Part shown: one piece after another, positions 9,928 to 17,851 of the stretch
Layout: each line of letters begins with the position of its first letter
How positions within the stretch are numbered: the first letter of the stretch is position 1
DNA from: QALR01 sp045646925
GTDB lineage: Bacteria > Bacillota > Clostridia > Oscillospirales > CAG-272
Reading direction: 5' to 3'
Assembly (NCBI GenBank): GCA_045646925.1
Contig: JAZRLQ010000091.1
Coordinates: 1-44,880 of the forward strand
DNA length: 44,880 bases
Program-made: the position numbers and the translations under genes
Notes under the pieces: generated by a model
The model's database searches: none
What the model was told of the DNA's origin: nothing
What the model saw: only the letters and a program-made list of their open reading frames with translations

Positions 9928-10443
9928 TTATAAATTGACGTCGAATTCGTAGCTTTCGTCGATCAGTATATAGGGAAGTTCTTGTTTTTGAACCTGCGAT
10001 AAGAAATGCTCGTTGTCGCAGACGACGCTTTCGGGGGTGCAATCCTCGTCGTCTTGTCGGTTTTCGATGACGCAGGCGTATTTTTTGATATCGGAAAAAT
10101 GCTTTTCGATATAGCTTTCGCTCATGATCAGGCAAATATATCGAATATGAGGAAGATGTTCTTCGGAAAAGTCCCGCGCCCAATCGAAAGGGATATAGCA
10201 ACCCTCGACGATGAGATTCTGATCGTTCTCGATGGCGGTTTTTATCATTTCGCGCACGATGGGCCACAGATATTCCGTGAGCTTGTCATCCTCGCTCATG
10301 GGAGTCAGACTTGTTTGTTTACTGCGGATCAAGCCCATTTTCAGATGATCGATCGAGAGATAGGGGAAGCGGTATCGTTCGAGCAGCTTTTGCGCAAGGG
10401 CGGTTTTTCCGGTGTGGGAGGCGCCCGTTATCAAAATGATCAC
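9928..10443 (-). CDS. P-loop kinase-like ATPase
   Basis: The 171-aa protein opens with ILITGASHTGKTALAQ, a Walker A motif, followed by LSIDHLKMGLIRS, the spacing seen in small P-loop kinases of the AAA_33/zeta-toxin-like type. A second hydrophobic strand ENDQNLIVEGCYIPFDW fits the lid side. The substrate is unknown. I use the GTG at 10443 because AAAAAGGA lies upstream at good spacing and the product then starts directly with the first beta strand; the longer frame from 10476 would overlap the upstream gene. The stop of the 55-aa gene is two bases away, so the two are coupled. Confidence 0.75.
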   Translation of the reverse strand: MIILITGASHTGKTALAQKLLERYRFPYLSIDHLKMGLIRSKQTSLTPMSEDDKLTEYLWPIVREMIKTAIENDQNLIVEGCYIPFDWARDFSEEHLPHIRYICLIMSESYIEKHFSDIKKYACVIENRQDDEDCTPESVVCDNEHFLSQVQKQELPYILIDESYEFDVNL

Positions 10444-10445
10444 GA

Positions 10446-10613
10446 TTATTTTTCCTTTTTGGCGGTGAGCTTCCATGCCGCGCTTGCGGCATCGGCAATG
10501 GCGTAGATCACGCGGCGACGGAGCGACGGATCGCGAAAGGGTTCGTCACCGTATCCGACCGTCAGAAAGACGTTGAATAAAATAACGGAGATGTCATGTA
10601 ACTGTTTTTTCAT
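10446..10613 (-). CDS. 55-aa protein of unknown function
   Basis: I do not recognise this product (starts MKKQLHDISVILFN, ends AWKLTAKKEK). It has one amphipathic N-terminal segment, a central GYGDEPFRDPSLRRR and a basic C-terminus. It is supported by a perfect GAGGAGG ribosome binding site before the ATG at 10613, by the strong promoter at 10680-10708 and by tight coupling to the P-loop kinase gene. Confidence 0.6.
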   Translation of the reverse strand: MKKQLHDISVILFNVFLTVGYGDEPFRDPSLRRRVIYAIADAASAAWKLTAKKEK

Positions 10614-10679
10614 GGGGATTGCCTCCTCTTTTGATTCGGATTTGTCTTGCTTGAACGTAATATTGGATTTATATTCCAC

Positions 10680-10708
10680 ATTATACCATAAAGCGCCGAA
10701 AAAGTAAA
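10680..10708 (-). promoter_or_regulatory. Promoter of the 55-aa/P-loop kinase/DUF3784 unit
   Basis: Minus strand TTTACT (10708-10703), 17-base spacer, TATAAT (10685-10680), with TGG before the -10 (extended -10). Same architecture as the promoters at 11807-11835 and 12411-12439. Confidence 0.75.
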
Positions 10709-10718
10709 TAGCTTACGG

Positions 10719-11234
10719 TTATTTCAAGCCGGATTGCCGATACAATTCCTCAATACACGGGGTTTTATACTGAATATACCGATCGATATCGTTCGGGAAC
10801 AAGCGCGCGGCGGTCTCCTTTACGGCACCGTACGCCCCTGCCGCTTCGGGATTGCTTCTCAGAAAGTCTCTGAACGTCGTATGGCGGCGCAATTCTTCGG
10901 AATCCTGCGGACACACGTATAAATGGTGCTTTTGTAAATGGGGTTTGTCGGAATATTTGAACGCCTCGCGGTCTTTGATTCCGAGATCGCCCTCGTGAAT
11001 ATATCCGATGGCGGCTAATTTGCCGACGACTTCGTCAAATACGGAGTAATCCTTGATGACGACGTCAATATCGATACATGGCTTTGCGGACAATCCCTCC
11101 ACGGAGGTGCTTCCCACGTGCTCAATAGCGACGGCAAAGCCGCCGAGCGCGGCTGCAAGCTCGGCTCGTATTGCTTCGAAATCCGCTTTCCATGCCTTGT
11201 TGTAAGGCGTAACGATAACTTTCGCTGTTTGCAT
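10719..11234 (-). CDS. GrpB family (UPF0157) nucleotidyltransferase-fold protein
   Basis: The 171-aa protein carries the GrpB signature VAIEHVGSTSVEGL followed by AKPCIDIDVVI, in which GSTSV and the two Asp residues recall a nucleotidyltransferase active site, and a C-terminal AYGAVKETAARLFPNDIDRYIQYK typical of the family. The biochemical role of GrpB proteins is not established. The ATG at 11234 has GGAGG six bases ahead. A weak promoter with a perfect -10 (TATAAT, 11291-11286) lies upstream in the gap to the lipoprotein gene. Confidence 0.85.
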   Translation of the reverse strand: MQTAKVIVTPYNKAWKADFEAIRAELAAALGGFAVAIEHVGSTSVEGLSAKPCIDIDVVIKDYSVFDEVVGKLAAIGYIHEGDLGIKDREAFKYSDKPHLQKHHLYVCPQDSEELRRHTTFRDFLRSNPEAAGAYGAVKETAARLFPNDIDRYIQYKTPCIEELYRQSGLK

Positions 11235-11331
11235 TCGTAACCTCCGTGAAGCCATATCAATTTGTCGGGTTGATCTTGCAGCTCCATTATACCGTAAAAT
11301 CTTCAAAATCAAATAGGTTGCTTCGCTCAAA

Positions 11332-11739
11332 TCAATTGTATTCAAATTTAAAATCGCCATCTGCGCATTTGCCTACCGATTCAAGAATGATGTAGATTGT
11401 TTTTTCGTTATCATATTTATCATCAAGTGTAATGGTTTCGTCGTAGGATTCTCCACCCTTAACAGTAAGGAGCAATTCTTTTTCGCCATCAACACCGATA
11501 TAAACATTCATCTCGCCTTCAGCAAGACTTGCTTCAAAATCAAGAGTATGCTCTGCGGCGTCATCTCTTCTTAATTTGAAATTATACATTCCTTTAAAGG
11601 TATCGAATTCCATGCTTGCTTTATCGCCTTGACAAGAAGTGATCAAAATAGTCGCAGAATAATTCTTGATATATCCTTCACAACCGCAAAGCATAGCGAG
11701 CATGAGTATCAATGCCAATGCAATATAAACTTTTTTCAT
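11332..11739 (-). CDS. Putative lipoprotein, unknown function
   Basis: A 135-aa protein with a signal peptide (MKKVYIALALILMLAMLCGC) that ends in the lipobox LCGC, so it should be lipid-anchored at Cys20. The mature part is rich in beta-strand-like sequence and acidic residues, with no motif I recognise. AAAGGGAG precedes the ATG. It has its own promoter (11807-11835), nearly the same as that of the next lipoprotein gene, although the two proteins are not visibly similar beyond the signal peptide. Confidence 0.75.
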   Translation of the reverse strand: MKKVYIALALILMLAMLCGCEGYIKNYSATILITSCQGDKASMEFDTFKGMYNFKLRRDDAAEHTLDFEASLAEGEMNVYIGVDGEKELLLTVKGGESYDETITLDDKYDNEKTIYIILESVGKCADGDFKFEYN

Positions 11740-11806
11740 GCCAAAATTCTCCCTTTAATTTTGTTTTATTAAATCACGATTATCGAGCAGACAACTGCCC
11801 GAAATA

Positions 11807-11835
11807 ATTATACCATAAAAATTCCGAAAAGTAAA
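11807..11835 (-). promoter_or_regulatory. Promoter of lipoprotein gene 11739-11332
   Basis: Minus strand TTTACT (11835-11830), 17 bases, TATAAT (11812-11807), extended -10 TGG. The sequence from the -35 to about 25 bases past the -10 closely matches that at 12411-12439. Confidence 0.75.
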
Positions 11836-11880
11836 TGGAAGAGCTGGTTTTTAATATTTGCACCAAGCCAATTCGAACGT

Positions 11881-12354
11881 TCAATTCGAAAAATTGGGAT
11901 TTATTGGAAAGGCATTTTTCCCTTCAAACACCGCGCCGTCCTCAAACTGCCCCTGGTGGATATAATCAGAAGATTTTTCAGCAATAAAAATGAGTCTATC
12001 CATGTTTTCCCCTTCAATTTTGAAGGTGTATGTGTAAACTCCATCGTCGGTGTTCAATACCAAAAAATCATTTTCGATTGTATACGTGCCTATTCCCAAA
12101 TAACTGCTGAGAGCGGAAAAGGTAAATGAACATTTGTTATCATCAAAAAGAGTGATGATCGGTTTGACAACATCATCCGATTCTTCGTGAATATATACCC
12201 ATTGCGAATTGACCTCACTCATATGATCCGTGCTCGTATCAACAGTATCATTTGCTGATTGAGAACTATTGTTTTTGGACAAATTGTGATTACAGCCGGC
12301 AAAGATGAAAAGGCAAAGCCATAATGCGATCAGCAGCGAGAGTGTTCGTTTCAT
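11881..12354 (-). CDS. Putative lipoprotein with beta-sandwich-like domain
   Basis: A 157-aa protein with a signal peptide and lipobox FAGC (Cys21), then a Ser/Asn/Asp-rich linker (about residues 23-50) and a folded part with SQWVYIHEES, TYTIENDFLVLNTDDGVYTYTFKIEGENMDRL. This pattern resembles small extracellular lipoproteins that measure or bind ligands at the surface (DUF5640-like), but I would not assign a function. It is the last chromosomal gene before the island. Confidence 0.75.
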   Translation of the reverse strand: MKRTLSLLIALWLCLFIFAGCNHNLSKNNSSQSANDTVDTSTDHMSEVNSQWVYIHEESDDVVKPIITLFDDNKCSFTFSALSSYLGIGTYTIENDFLVLNTDDGVYTYTFKIEGENMDRLIFIAEKSSDYIHQGQFEDGAVFEGKNAFPINPNFSN

Positions 12355-12410
12355 AAAGTTTTCTCCCTATGTCAAATTCAAATTTATCGAGTAGATAACT
12401 ACCCCAAATA

Positions 12411-12439
12411 ATTATACCATAAAATTCCCAAAAAGTAAA
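12411..12439 (-). promoter_or_regulatory. Promoter of lipoprotein gene 12354-11881
   Basis: Minus strand TTTACT (12439-12434), 17 bases, TATAAT (12416-12411), extended -10 TGG. It lies 57 bases before the ATG. Confidence 0.75.
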
Positions 12440-12510
12440 TAGGACGGCGGGGTTCTTTACAAATTGAACCGCAAGCATTTGTGTAGGGACAGGCGGCGGT
12501 CCGCTTTACA

Positions 12511-12540
12511 ACAAAAAACAGCTCCCGATTTGGGAGCTGT
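12511..12540 (-). terminator. Leftward terminator at the island's left edge, probably the original rpsI terminator
   Basis: Stem ACAGCTCCC (12518-12526) with GGGAGCTGT (12532-12540), loop GATTT. Read leftward it is followed by TTTTTTGT. No leftward gene ends nearby, but the rpsI-like 19-bp repeat lies 30 bases to the right. This fits the native terminator of rplM-rpsI, pushed 19 kb away when the island inserted. Confidence 0.8.
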
Positions 12541-12570
12541 AATTTTTGAAAAATTTGAAAGAGTCGGTAG

Positions 12571-12589
12571 AACCAATTATCTCTTGGAG
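12571..12589. repeat. attL-like copy of the 19-bp direct repeat (rpsI 3' end)
   Basis: The 19 bases AACCAATTATCTCTTGGAG are identical to 31670-31688 and in the same orientation. Read leftward they encode the last codons and stop of S9 (Ser-Lys-Arg-stop) plus six bases, yet no rpsI gene is attached here. I infer the left attachment site of the island. Confidence 0.8.
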
Positions 12590-12800
12590 CTTTGAAGAGT
12601 TTCCCAAATCTCGTTCCAAAACCTCGGTAGAACGATTATTTGATAAGATTTTTGGCTTTTTGTAAGTGTTTTTTCTTATAAAGTTTGCAGCGCCTATTGT
12701 CATTTGAGGAATTTTTGTGGTGGACTTGCGGGGAGTTGAGATGATTTGAAAAGTGGTTTTATCGATTACATATCGTTTTATAGAGTTTTATTTTAGGGAA

Positions 12801-13304
12801 TTATTTTGGTGTCATTCTGCCACCTTGAAACGGATGAGCAACACTCCATGAGACCGAATTAGGAATTTCAATTGGTGTTCCAGTCTTTGCATGTACAATC
12901 TTAACCAAAGAATCGTTGCTTTTATTATTTATTCCTTTGCCATTATCATATGCTAATTTTCGACCAGTACAATAAAGATGGTATTCTGCACACCCTACAA
13001 TGCCATGTGCATTGATAGGTAATTTTTGTACAGGAAGCCTAATAAAAACTCCAAAACCATTACGAGGGCCTTTAATTTTCATGGATTTAAAATCGACATT
13101 ATACATATCATATATATTTTTGCTGTGAATTATTAATTTGAATTCACATTTAACACCATAATGAACAAACGATTCGGCATATATCCATTTATCGTCTTCT
13201 TGCTTAAAATTTGATATATCCATATAATTTCTTCTGAATATGATAACTGTTTTTGTTTTACTAAGCCTTTTTTCTTTTAATACATATTGTGGCATATTAC
13301 TCAT
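12801..13304 (-). CDS. Hypothetical island protein
   Basis: Up to 167 aa; I do not recognise it. The sequence looks like a real globular protein (FGVFIRLPVQKLPINAHGIVGCAEYHLYCTGRK). The start is uncertain: the ATG at 13304 has only GGGTAG in front, and an in-frame ATG at 13223 (MDISNFKQED) after AGAAGAA is about equally good and would give 140 aa. It is the first gene inside the left end, reading outward, and AT-rich. The 210 bases between it and the left repeat hold no gene that I can support. Confidence 0.55.
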   Translation of the reverse strand: MSNMPQYVLKEKRLSKTKTVIIFRRNYMDISNFKQEDDKWIYAESFVHYGVKCEFKLIIHSKNIYDMYNVDFKSMKIKGPRNGFGVFIRLPVQKLPINAHGIVGCAEYHLYCTGRKLAYDNGKGINNKSNDSLVKIVHAKTGTPIEIPNSVSWSVAHPFQGGRMTPK

Positions 13305-13432
13305 AAGATCATCTACCCTATAATATTCTTAACTTTGGCTAATTTGTGGTGGTTTGAAAATCACAATAGAAGGGATTTTCTTGTTTTTTATTATATCATA
13401 TTTTGCTTGATTTTGCAAGATTATTTTCTTAA

Positions 13433-13567
13433 CTTAAAATAACCTTGGATACTGCTATTTCCGATGCCAAAAACTTATATGGAACCAAGAAGCGGTTGAC
13501 TCTGACGGAGGCGGCACCTTGCACTATGATTTTTGAATTGCTTGAATTTTTGTTTCCGTATATCTAA
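13433..13567 (+). pseudogene. Possible remnant of a coding sequence
   Basis: A 44-codon open stretch without an ATG start reads as protein-like sequence in one frame (AKNLYGTKKRLTLTEAAPC, ending LLEFLFPYI) after an in-frame stop at 13430-13432. Base composition is richer in G and C than its surroundings. It may be the 3' tail of a lost gene; no family is recognised. Confidence 0.25.
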
Positions 13568-13640
13568 GGATGAATAACTCCCTGTGAGAAAGGGTTTTAT
13601 CCGAAAATCCTTCTAAAATAAATATATATTATTTCAATAA

Positions 13641-13670
13641 ATCCCTGATGATTTAACAGTCATCGGGGAT
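13641..13670 (+). terminator. Inverted repeat, possible terminator or leader hairpin
   Basis: ATCCCTGATGA (13641-13651) pairs with TCATCGGGGAT (13660-13670) with one G-T pair and an 8-base loop. The T run after it is poor (AAATTTAT). It sits 25 bases before the next gene, so it could also be a leader hairpin. Confidence 0.4.
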
Positions 13671-13695
13671 AAATTTATATTTCGGAGGATTTTTT

Positions 13696-14079
13696 ATGAA
13701 GGAAAATCAAATCAGAGTTTTGAAGGTTGTGCCGTTTGTTGCACCAGAGGTTTGCGTGCTCGATAATTGCTTGATAGCATTGCAAGAAGCAGTCTCGATC
13801 GAGGCAGATTATGTTGGGGTGATAGAGGTTATTGGCTTGGAGGATGAGCGGGCGTGTATCGTCTGTAATGAGGAAGGGAAATTGATTGGACTTCCACCGA
13901 ATAGATGGATTGGATATGACATTATTTCGGGCGTTTTCTATGTGGTCGGTCAAGACGAAAACAAAAATTTCGCTTCTCTTTCGGAGGAACAAATAGCATA
14001 CTATTGGAAACGATTCGAATATGCCGAGTTTTTTATTCCTGACGCAAGCGGGAATATGGTTGTGATAAGATTATCTTAA
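13696..14079 (+). CDS. DUF3846 domain protein
   Basis: The 127-aa protein matches the DUF3846 pattern: a central ACIVCNEEGKLIGLPPNR, then GYDIISGVFYVVGQD and FASLSEEQIAYYWKRFEYAE. Such proteins are common on clostridial plasmids, conjugative elements and prophages; their function is unknown. GGAGG lies eight bases before the ATG. A terminator directly follows, so it is a single-gene unit. Confidence 0.85.
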   Translation: MKENQIRVLKVVPFVAPEVCVLDNCLIALQEAVSIEADYVGVIEVIGLEDERACIVCNEEGKLIGLPPNRWIGYDIISGVFYVVGQDENKNFASLSEEQIAYYWKRFEYAEFFIPDASGNMVVIRLS

Positions 14080-14084
14080 AGAAC

Positions 14085-14120
14085 TGCGCGAATGATTTTT
14101 GTCATTCGCGCATTATTTTT
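14085..14120 (+). terminator. Terminator of the DUF3846 gene
   Basis: TGCGCGAATGA (14085-14095) pairs perfectly with TCATTCGCGCA (14102-14112), followed by TTATTTTT. Confidence 0.85.
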
Positions 14121-14215
14121 GAATCCTTTATTTTATATAGAGGGACAAACACAAGGAATTCGGGATTTGATTTGTCTATATGGAAATGTTAAAATGTGTC
14201 GAGGAGGTGGATAAA

Positions 14216-14518
14216 TTGGAAAAAGAAACCGAACTTTATAACGCTGTATATAGGGAAATATGCGAAATTGTCGGTCTTGACGCAACATTGAAAATATATC
14301 TGCGTTTCAAAGGACAGCAAATTTCTTTTCCTGTCCGTCTTTACAATCCTCATCTGATTCAACAGAATGTGATTAAAGAATATGATGGCAGAAACATTCG
14401 TGAACTTGCTAAAAAATATGATTATTCCGAAAAGACAATACGAAGGATGATCCGTGATAGTTTGGAGGATGGCGATGGGGCAGAAGAAGATGAAGAGAAT
14501 TTAGTTTTGGATACATAA
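14216..14518 (+). CDS. Mor-type transcriptional regulator
   Basis: The 100-aa protein fits the Mor transcription activator domain: LYNAVYREICEIVGLDATLK, YLRFKGQQISFPVRLY, and a C-terminal helix-turn-helix IRELAKKYDYSEKTIRRMIRD. Mor of phage Mu activates middle transcription, and related proteins are common in Firmicute mobile elements. I chose the TTG at 14216 because GAGGAGG lies just upstream; an ATG at 14180 has no ribosome binding site. A possible promoter is TTGATT (14167-14172), 17 bases, TAAAAT (14190-14195), which leaves a very short leader. It is the first gene of a five-gene run to 19087 and may control it. Confidence 0.8.
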   Translation: MEKETELYNAVYREICEIVGLDATLKIYLRFKGQQISFPVRLYNPHLIQQNVIKEYDGRNIRELAKKYDYSEKTIRRMIRDSLEDGDGAEEDEENLVLDT

Positions 14519-14546
14519 TTAAAATAAAACAATTTGAGGAGGTAAT

Positions 14547-16283
14547 ATGTACTGTTATAACTGTGGCAAGATGATTTACAACGGGATGACAAAATGTCCT
14601 TGTTGCGAAATGGAGATAGATCATTCGGAAATAGATGAAATCGTTTTGCAAAATACATGGGCACATATTTCTGAGGTATGTCCTACGATAGTAAAACCGT
14701 ACAGAAAAATCTTTAGTATCGGAGAAAAACAAATAATTGTTTCGGGAGATCATTATATTTTTGCGCATATAAATGTGTTTATAAATCATCTTCGAAATCA
14801 GATTGTGGGGGAATTCAGCAAATATTATGATTCCTGTGACTTTGATTCTTTAGTGAAAACAGGCGAGGGCTGGTTAAGAAAAAATTTTCGAGATGTCGGA
14901 AACGCCATTTTAGGATTTAAATATAAGAATAGCGGACATATCACGAGAGATGACCAAATGACTATTGCTCAAATGGTACAATCTTCAGAGTATATTTGGA
15001 GTACAATATACAGTATTGCGGAGGAATTTGATGATTTAAAGTCTGAACTTGCTGCGCACAGACAAGCTATGCACATAGACAGAAAAGATTATTGGGTTGG
15101 TGGAGGATTTGGCGTATCCGGAGCAATAAAGGGGAAAATACAAGCAGATATTTTAAATGCTGGTGCCTCTATCAAAAATTCTGTTGCTAATTTTGCGAGT
15201 CAAGCGATTCAAGCAGGAATCGATCGTTCAAAGATTGAAAAGTTAAAGAAAGAGATCAAAAATAATCCAGAACTGAAAGAGATCTTGCTTAAAGCTGTGG
15301 AAAAATTCTTTGCAGATTGTACAAGTTTTCTCGTTGATATTTATTTGGAAAACAGAGAAAAATTTGAAAAAATAGAAATACTTGATAAAAGGAAGTTTAC
15401 ATATGCAGAGGCATTGTCTGTATTGGGTGACAATCCGTATAATATATCAGCATATTCGTCTATCTACTACCATGATCCTCAAGCGGGCGAGAGTCTTTCA
15501 AAAATGGCTCGATTCCTCGGAGTGGACGACTTTGTATATGCAGTATTGCGTCTTGCTGACGGAGCGCTGTTTGAAGAGGGAAAATTGGATTTACACAGTA
15601 TAGGCTTTGACACAGAAATTGCTGAATTGAAGCGAATCAAAGATGTTTTGATTGAACTTGAAAAAAATAACCCCGGATACATATGCGATTTAGAAAATGA
15701 AAATACAAGAAAGGAGCAACGCTATCATAGAAAAGTAGATGAATTGTTGGCACTGAATCACATCGGTGAGTGCGAAAAATTGATCGAAAAAACATTCAAT
15801 GAAAACAGCTTCAAGGATTCGGTTCTGTTGCTTATCAAATACAATGATGCCGCAATCAACAATCTTCTGTTTAATAGATTGATGGGTGCATTGAAGCAAG
15901 AGGGCGGAAGAGCCATTATCAATAAATTCGGCAAAGATTTGCCTGCTTTTGTGGCAGACGCTCTTATTGTACATTGGTATCAAACAGATCGTTCAAAATT
16001 TGAAAAAATGATCCAAAATGCGGTAAAGATGGGACGTGTTTTTCCTACGGCATATTACGGCGCATACTGCTATAACAGTAAATCAGATGATTTGAAATCC
16101 GAAGGTGTAAAAAATCTAATTTGGGCGGCAAACAAAAATTGTGGTCTCGCAATGCTGTATGTCGGAAGGTTCTATAAGAACGGAATCAACGGAATATATT
16201 ATGATAGGGAAATTGCAGATTCCTATTTCCGTATTTCTGCTGCATTGGGTACCGATAGTGCAAAAGACGAGTTATCGAAGTGA
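14547..16283 (+). CDS. Zinc-ribbon protein with Sel1/TPR-like C-terminus
   Basis: This 578-aa protein starts with a zinc ribbon of four cysteines (Cys3, Cys6, Cys17, Cys20). It then has a largely helical part with a Gly/Ala-rich stretch (WVGGGFGVSGAIKGKI, about residues 184-200) that could touch a membrane, charged helices, and a C-terminus with Sel1-like repeats (TAYYGAYCYNS, AMLYVGRFYKNGING, DSYFRISAALG). No enzyme motif was seen. The next gene has the same cysteine spacing at its N-terminus. A GAGGAGG site precedes the ATG and the gene follows the Mor-like gene by 28 bases. I infer a scaffold or adaptor role; the function is unknown. Confidence 0.75.
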   Translation: MYCYNCGKMIYNGMTKCPCCEMEIDHSEIDEIVLQNTWAHISEVCPTIVKPYRKIFSIGEKQIIVSGDHYIFAHINVFINHLRNQIVGEFSKYYDSCDFDSLVKTGEGWLRKNFRDVGNAILGFKYKNSGHITRDDQMTIAQMVQSSEYIWSTIYSIAEEFDDLKSELAAHRQAMHIDRKDYWVGGGFGVSGAIKGKIQADILNAGASIKNSVANFASQAIQAGIDRSKIEKLKKEIKNNPELKEILLKAVEKFFADCTSFLVDIYLENREKFEKIEILDKRKFTYAEALSVLGDNPYNISAYSSIYYHDPQAGESLSKMARFLGVDDFVYAVLRLADGALFEEGKLDLHSIGFDTEIAELKRIKDVLIELEKNNPGYICDLENENTRKEQRYHRKVDELLALNHIGECEKLIEKTFNENSFKDSVLLLIKYNDAAINNLLFNRLMGALKQEGGRAIINKFGKDLPAFVADALIVHWYQTDRSKFEKMIQNAVKMGRVFPTAYYGAYCYNSKSDDLKSEGVKNLIWAANKNCGLAMLYVGRFYKNGINGIYYDREIADSYFRISAALGTDSAKDELSK

Positions 16284-16297
16284 TTGGAGGGAGTTGG

Positions 16298-17833
16298 ATG
16301 AATTGTAAATATTGCAACAAAGTCGTTTCTGAAATGATGACGTTTTGTCCTTATTGCGGCAATAGAACGGATGGGAAAAAAAGCGGATTTGCAACCGAAA
16401 CGGATATGCGGCTACAAATGGAAACGCTATACAAAAATGGCAAACATGAGGAAATCCTTGCATATGCGCTTGAAGGTGACATCTTTGCGAAATTTTATTA
16501 CAAAAGATACGTTCAAGATATGGCGAACAAAGGCGTGCTGACAAGTGATAAGGCATTTGCAGTTAATCTGAAAAAACATATGGACGAAGGGTCTGTTTTT
16601 GCGAAAGCAATATTGGGCATCTGCCGTTATAATTATAAAATTAGTTTTTCGGGTGTGACGGATGATTGGGATGAAGGCGCGGGAAAACGATTGATTCGCG
16701 AAAGTGCCGAATCGGACGAATCTGTTGCTATGGAAATTTGGGGTAAACTTCTTTTGAAAGGATATGGAGTAGAAAAAGATGAGTTTACCGCCTATAAAAT
16801 GATGAAGTCTGCCGCAAATCAAGGATATCCTCCCGCAATCTATACGCTTGGCTTATGGCATAGACAAGGAACTGCTGGAATATCGAAAAACGAGGAGTTG
16901 GGCAATGAACTGATTGAAAAAGCAGCGTTTTTGGGTGATCAAGACGCGAAAAGCAGCATTCGAAAACAAAACAGCAAATGGCTCAAGACAGAGCTTGGTT
17001 ATGCGATTGCCGATGATGAGCTGAAAAGTACTTTGTCTTTGATATCCGGCGAAGCGAATACGGCGGATTCGGCGATACTGATATCTTTGCGTGATGAATA
17101 CGGAAGGTGTCAAGGTGTGGAAGATTATATTCGTTTGTACAAGCTTTTGCGAGACAAATATGCCGATGATGAAAATATAAAGGATTTGTTTGAGTCATTA
17201 AAGCAATTCATTGTTGGTATAACGGGTTATTCGCTGGACAAAATGTCAATAGAAGAGGCGGAAGCTTGGGAGAAGGTCATGGGACAAATCACAGAGTTGA
17301 CAGATGGATATACGCTTCCTCAACATTATTTGCATTTTAAAGATGATATCAGAACTCTTGAAATTGATATTGCTGATGAAGATGTGCCCGCTGCAATGCG
17401 CAATGTTTCAAAAGGTCTTCGTAGTAAATGCGAAAAGGATTTTGAAAAGTATATCGAGTATTCCAAAGCTAAAGAAGATAGAAAGTATCCGGGGTTTGGT
17501 TGTGGGTTGATTTTCTGTAGTATTATTGCTATTATCGGATTTATGATATTCCCCATTATAGGCTGGATTGCGGGCGGCTTGGCTCTGTTAAGTATACTTG
17601 CAAAAATATCCTATGAATCGACATTCAGGAAAATATCCCAAACCAATAGAGAAAGTTATTTATTGGTCAATGAACTGATCGGTTACGGGTATGCATTGTT
17701 CACAAAGTCCGACTGGGATCCCAAATATTCTTATGGCGAATACAATGCAAAAGATGTCTATGAAAATAAGATTCCGTCGGTATACAGTAAAGATATTGTG
17801 TCGAATTCAAGCAAAAGTATTCCAACAAAATGA
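16298..17833 (+). CDS. Zinc-ribbon, Sel1-repeat membrane protein
   Basis: The 511-aa protein starts with a zinc ribbon with Cys3, Cys6, Cys17 and Cys20, the same spacing as the gene before it. Sel1-like repeats follow at about residues 140-225 (GKLLLKGYGVEKDEFTAYKM, AIYTLGLWHRQGTAGISKNE). A helical region comes next, then a pair of transmembrane helices at about 400-437, and a cytosol-like tail. The ATG at 16298 is chosen because GGAGGGAG lies just upstream; a GTG at 16280 overlaps the previous gene. It probably places a zinc-ribbon/Sel1 module on the inner face of the membrane, next to the Cys-rich and Lgt-like products of the same operon. Confidence 0.75.
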   Translation: MNCKYCNKVVSEMMTFCPYCGNRTDGKKSGFATETDMRLQMETLYKNGKHEEILAYALEGDIFAKFYYKRYVQDMANKGVLTSDKAFAVNLKKHMDEGSVFAKAILGICRYNYKISFSGVTDDWDEGAGKRLIRESAESDESVAMEIWGKLLLKGYGVEKDEFTAYKMMKSAANQGYPPAIYTLGLWHRQGTAGISKNEELGNELIEKAAFLGDQDAKSSIRKQNSKWLKTELGYAIADDELKSTLSLISGEANTADSAILISLRDEYGRCQGVEDYIRLYKLLRDKYADDENIKDLFESLKQFIVGITGYSLDKMSIEEAEAWEKVMGQITELTDGYTLPQHYLHFKDDIRTLEIDIADEDVPAAMRNVSKGLRSKCEKDFEKYIEYSKAKEDRKYPGFGCGLIFCSIIAIIGFMIFPIIGWIAGGLALLSILAKISYESTFRKISQTNRESYLLVNELIGYGYALFTKSDWDPKYSYGEYNAKDVYENKIPSVYSKDIVSNSSKSIPTK

Positions 17834-17851
17834 AAAGAGAGGATAAGAAAA

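Larger units (their letters stand above)
13305..13695. other. AT-rich intergenic stretch with a possible gene remnant and a hairpin
   Basis: The 391 bases hold no intact gene. The two items described separately are an open stretch at 13433-13567 and an inverted repeat at 13641-13670. The rest is poly-A/T-rich sequence without a promoter I would defend. Confidence 0.5.

Noticed and set aside
11286..11314. Promoter before the GrpB gene
   Set aside because: The -10 (TATAAT) is perfect but no -35 of normal spacing matches, so it is mentioned only with the gene.
12506..12703. 65-codon minus-strand frame at the island's left edge
   Set aside because: It runs through the terminator hairpin and the 19-bp repeat in a frame other than that of rpsI; no ribosome binding site.
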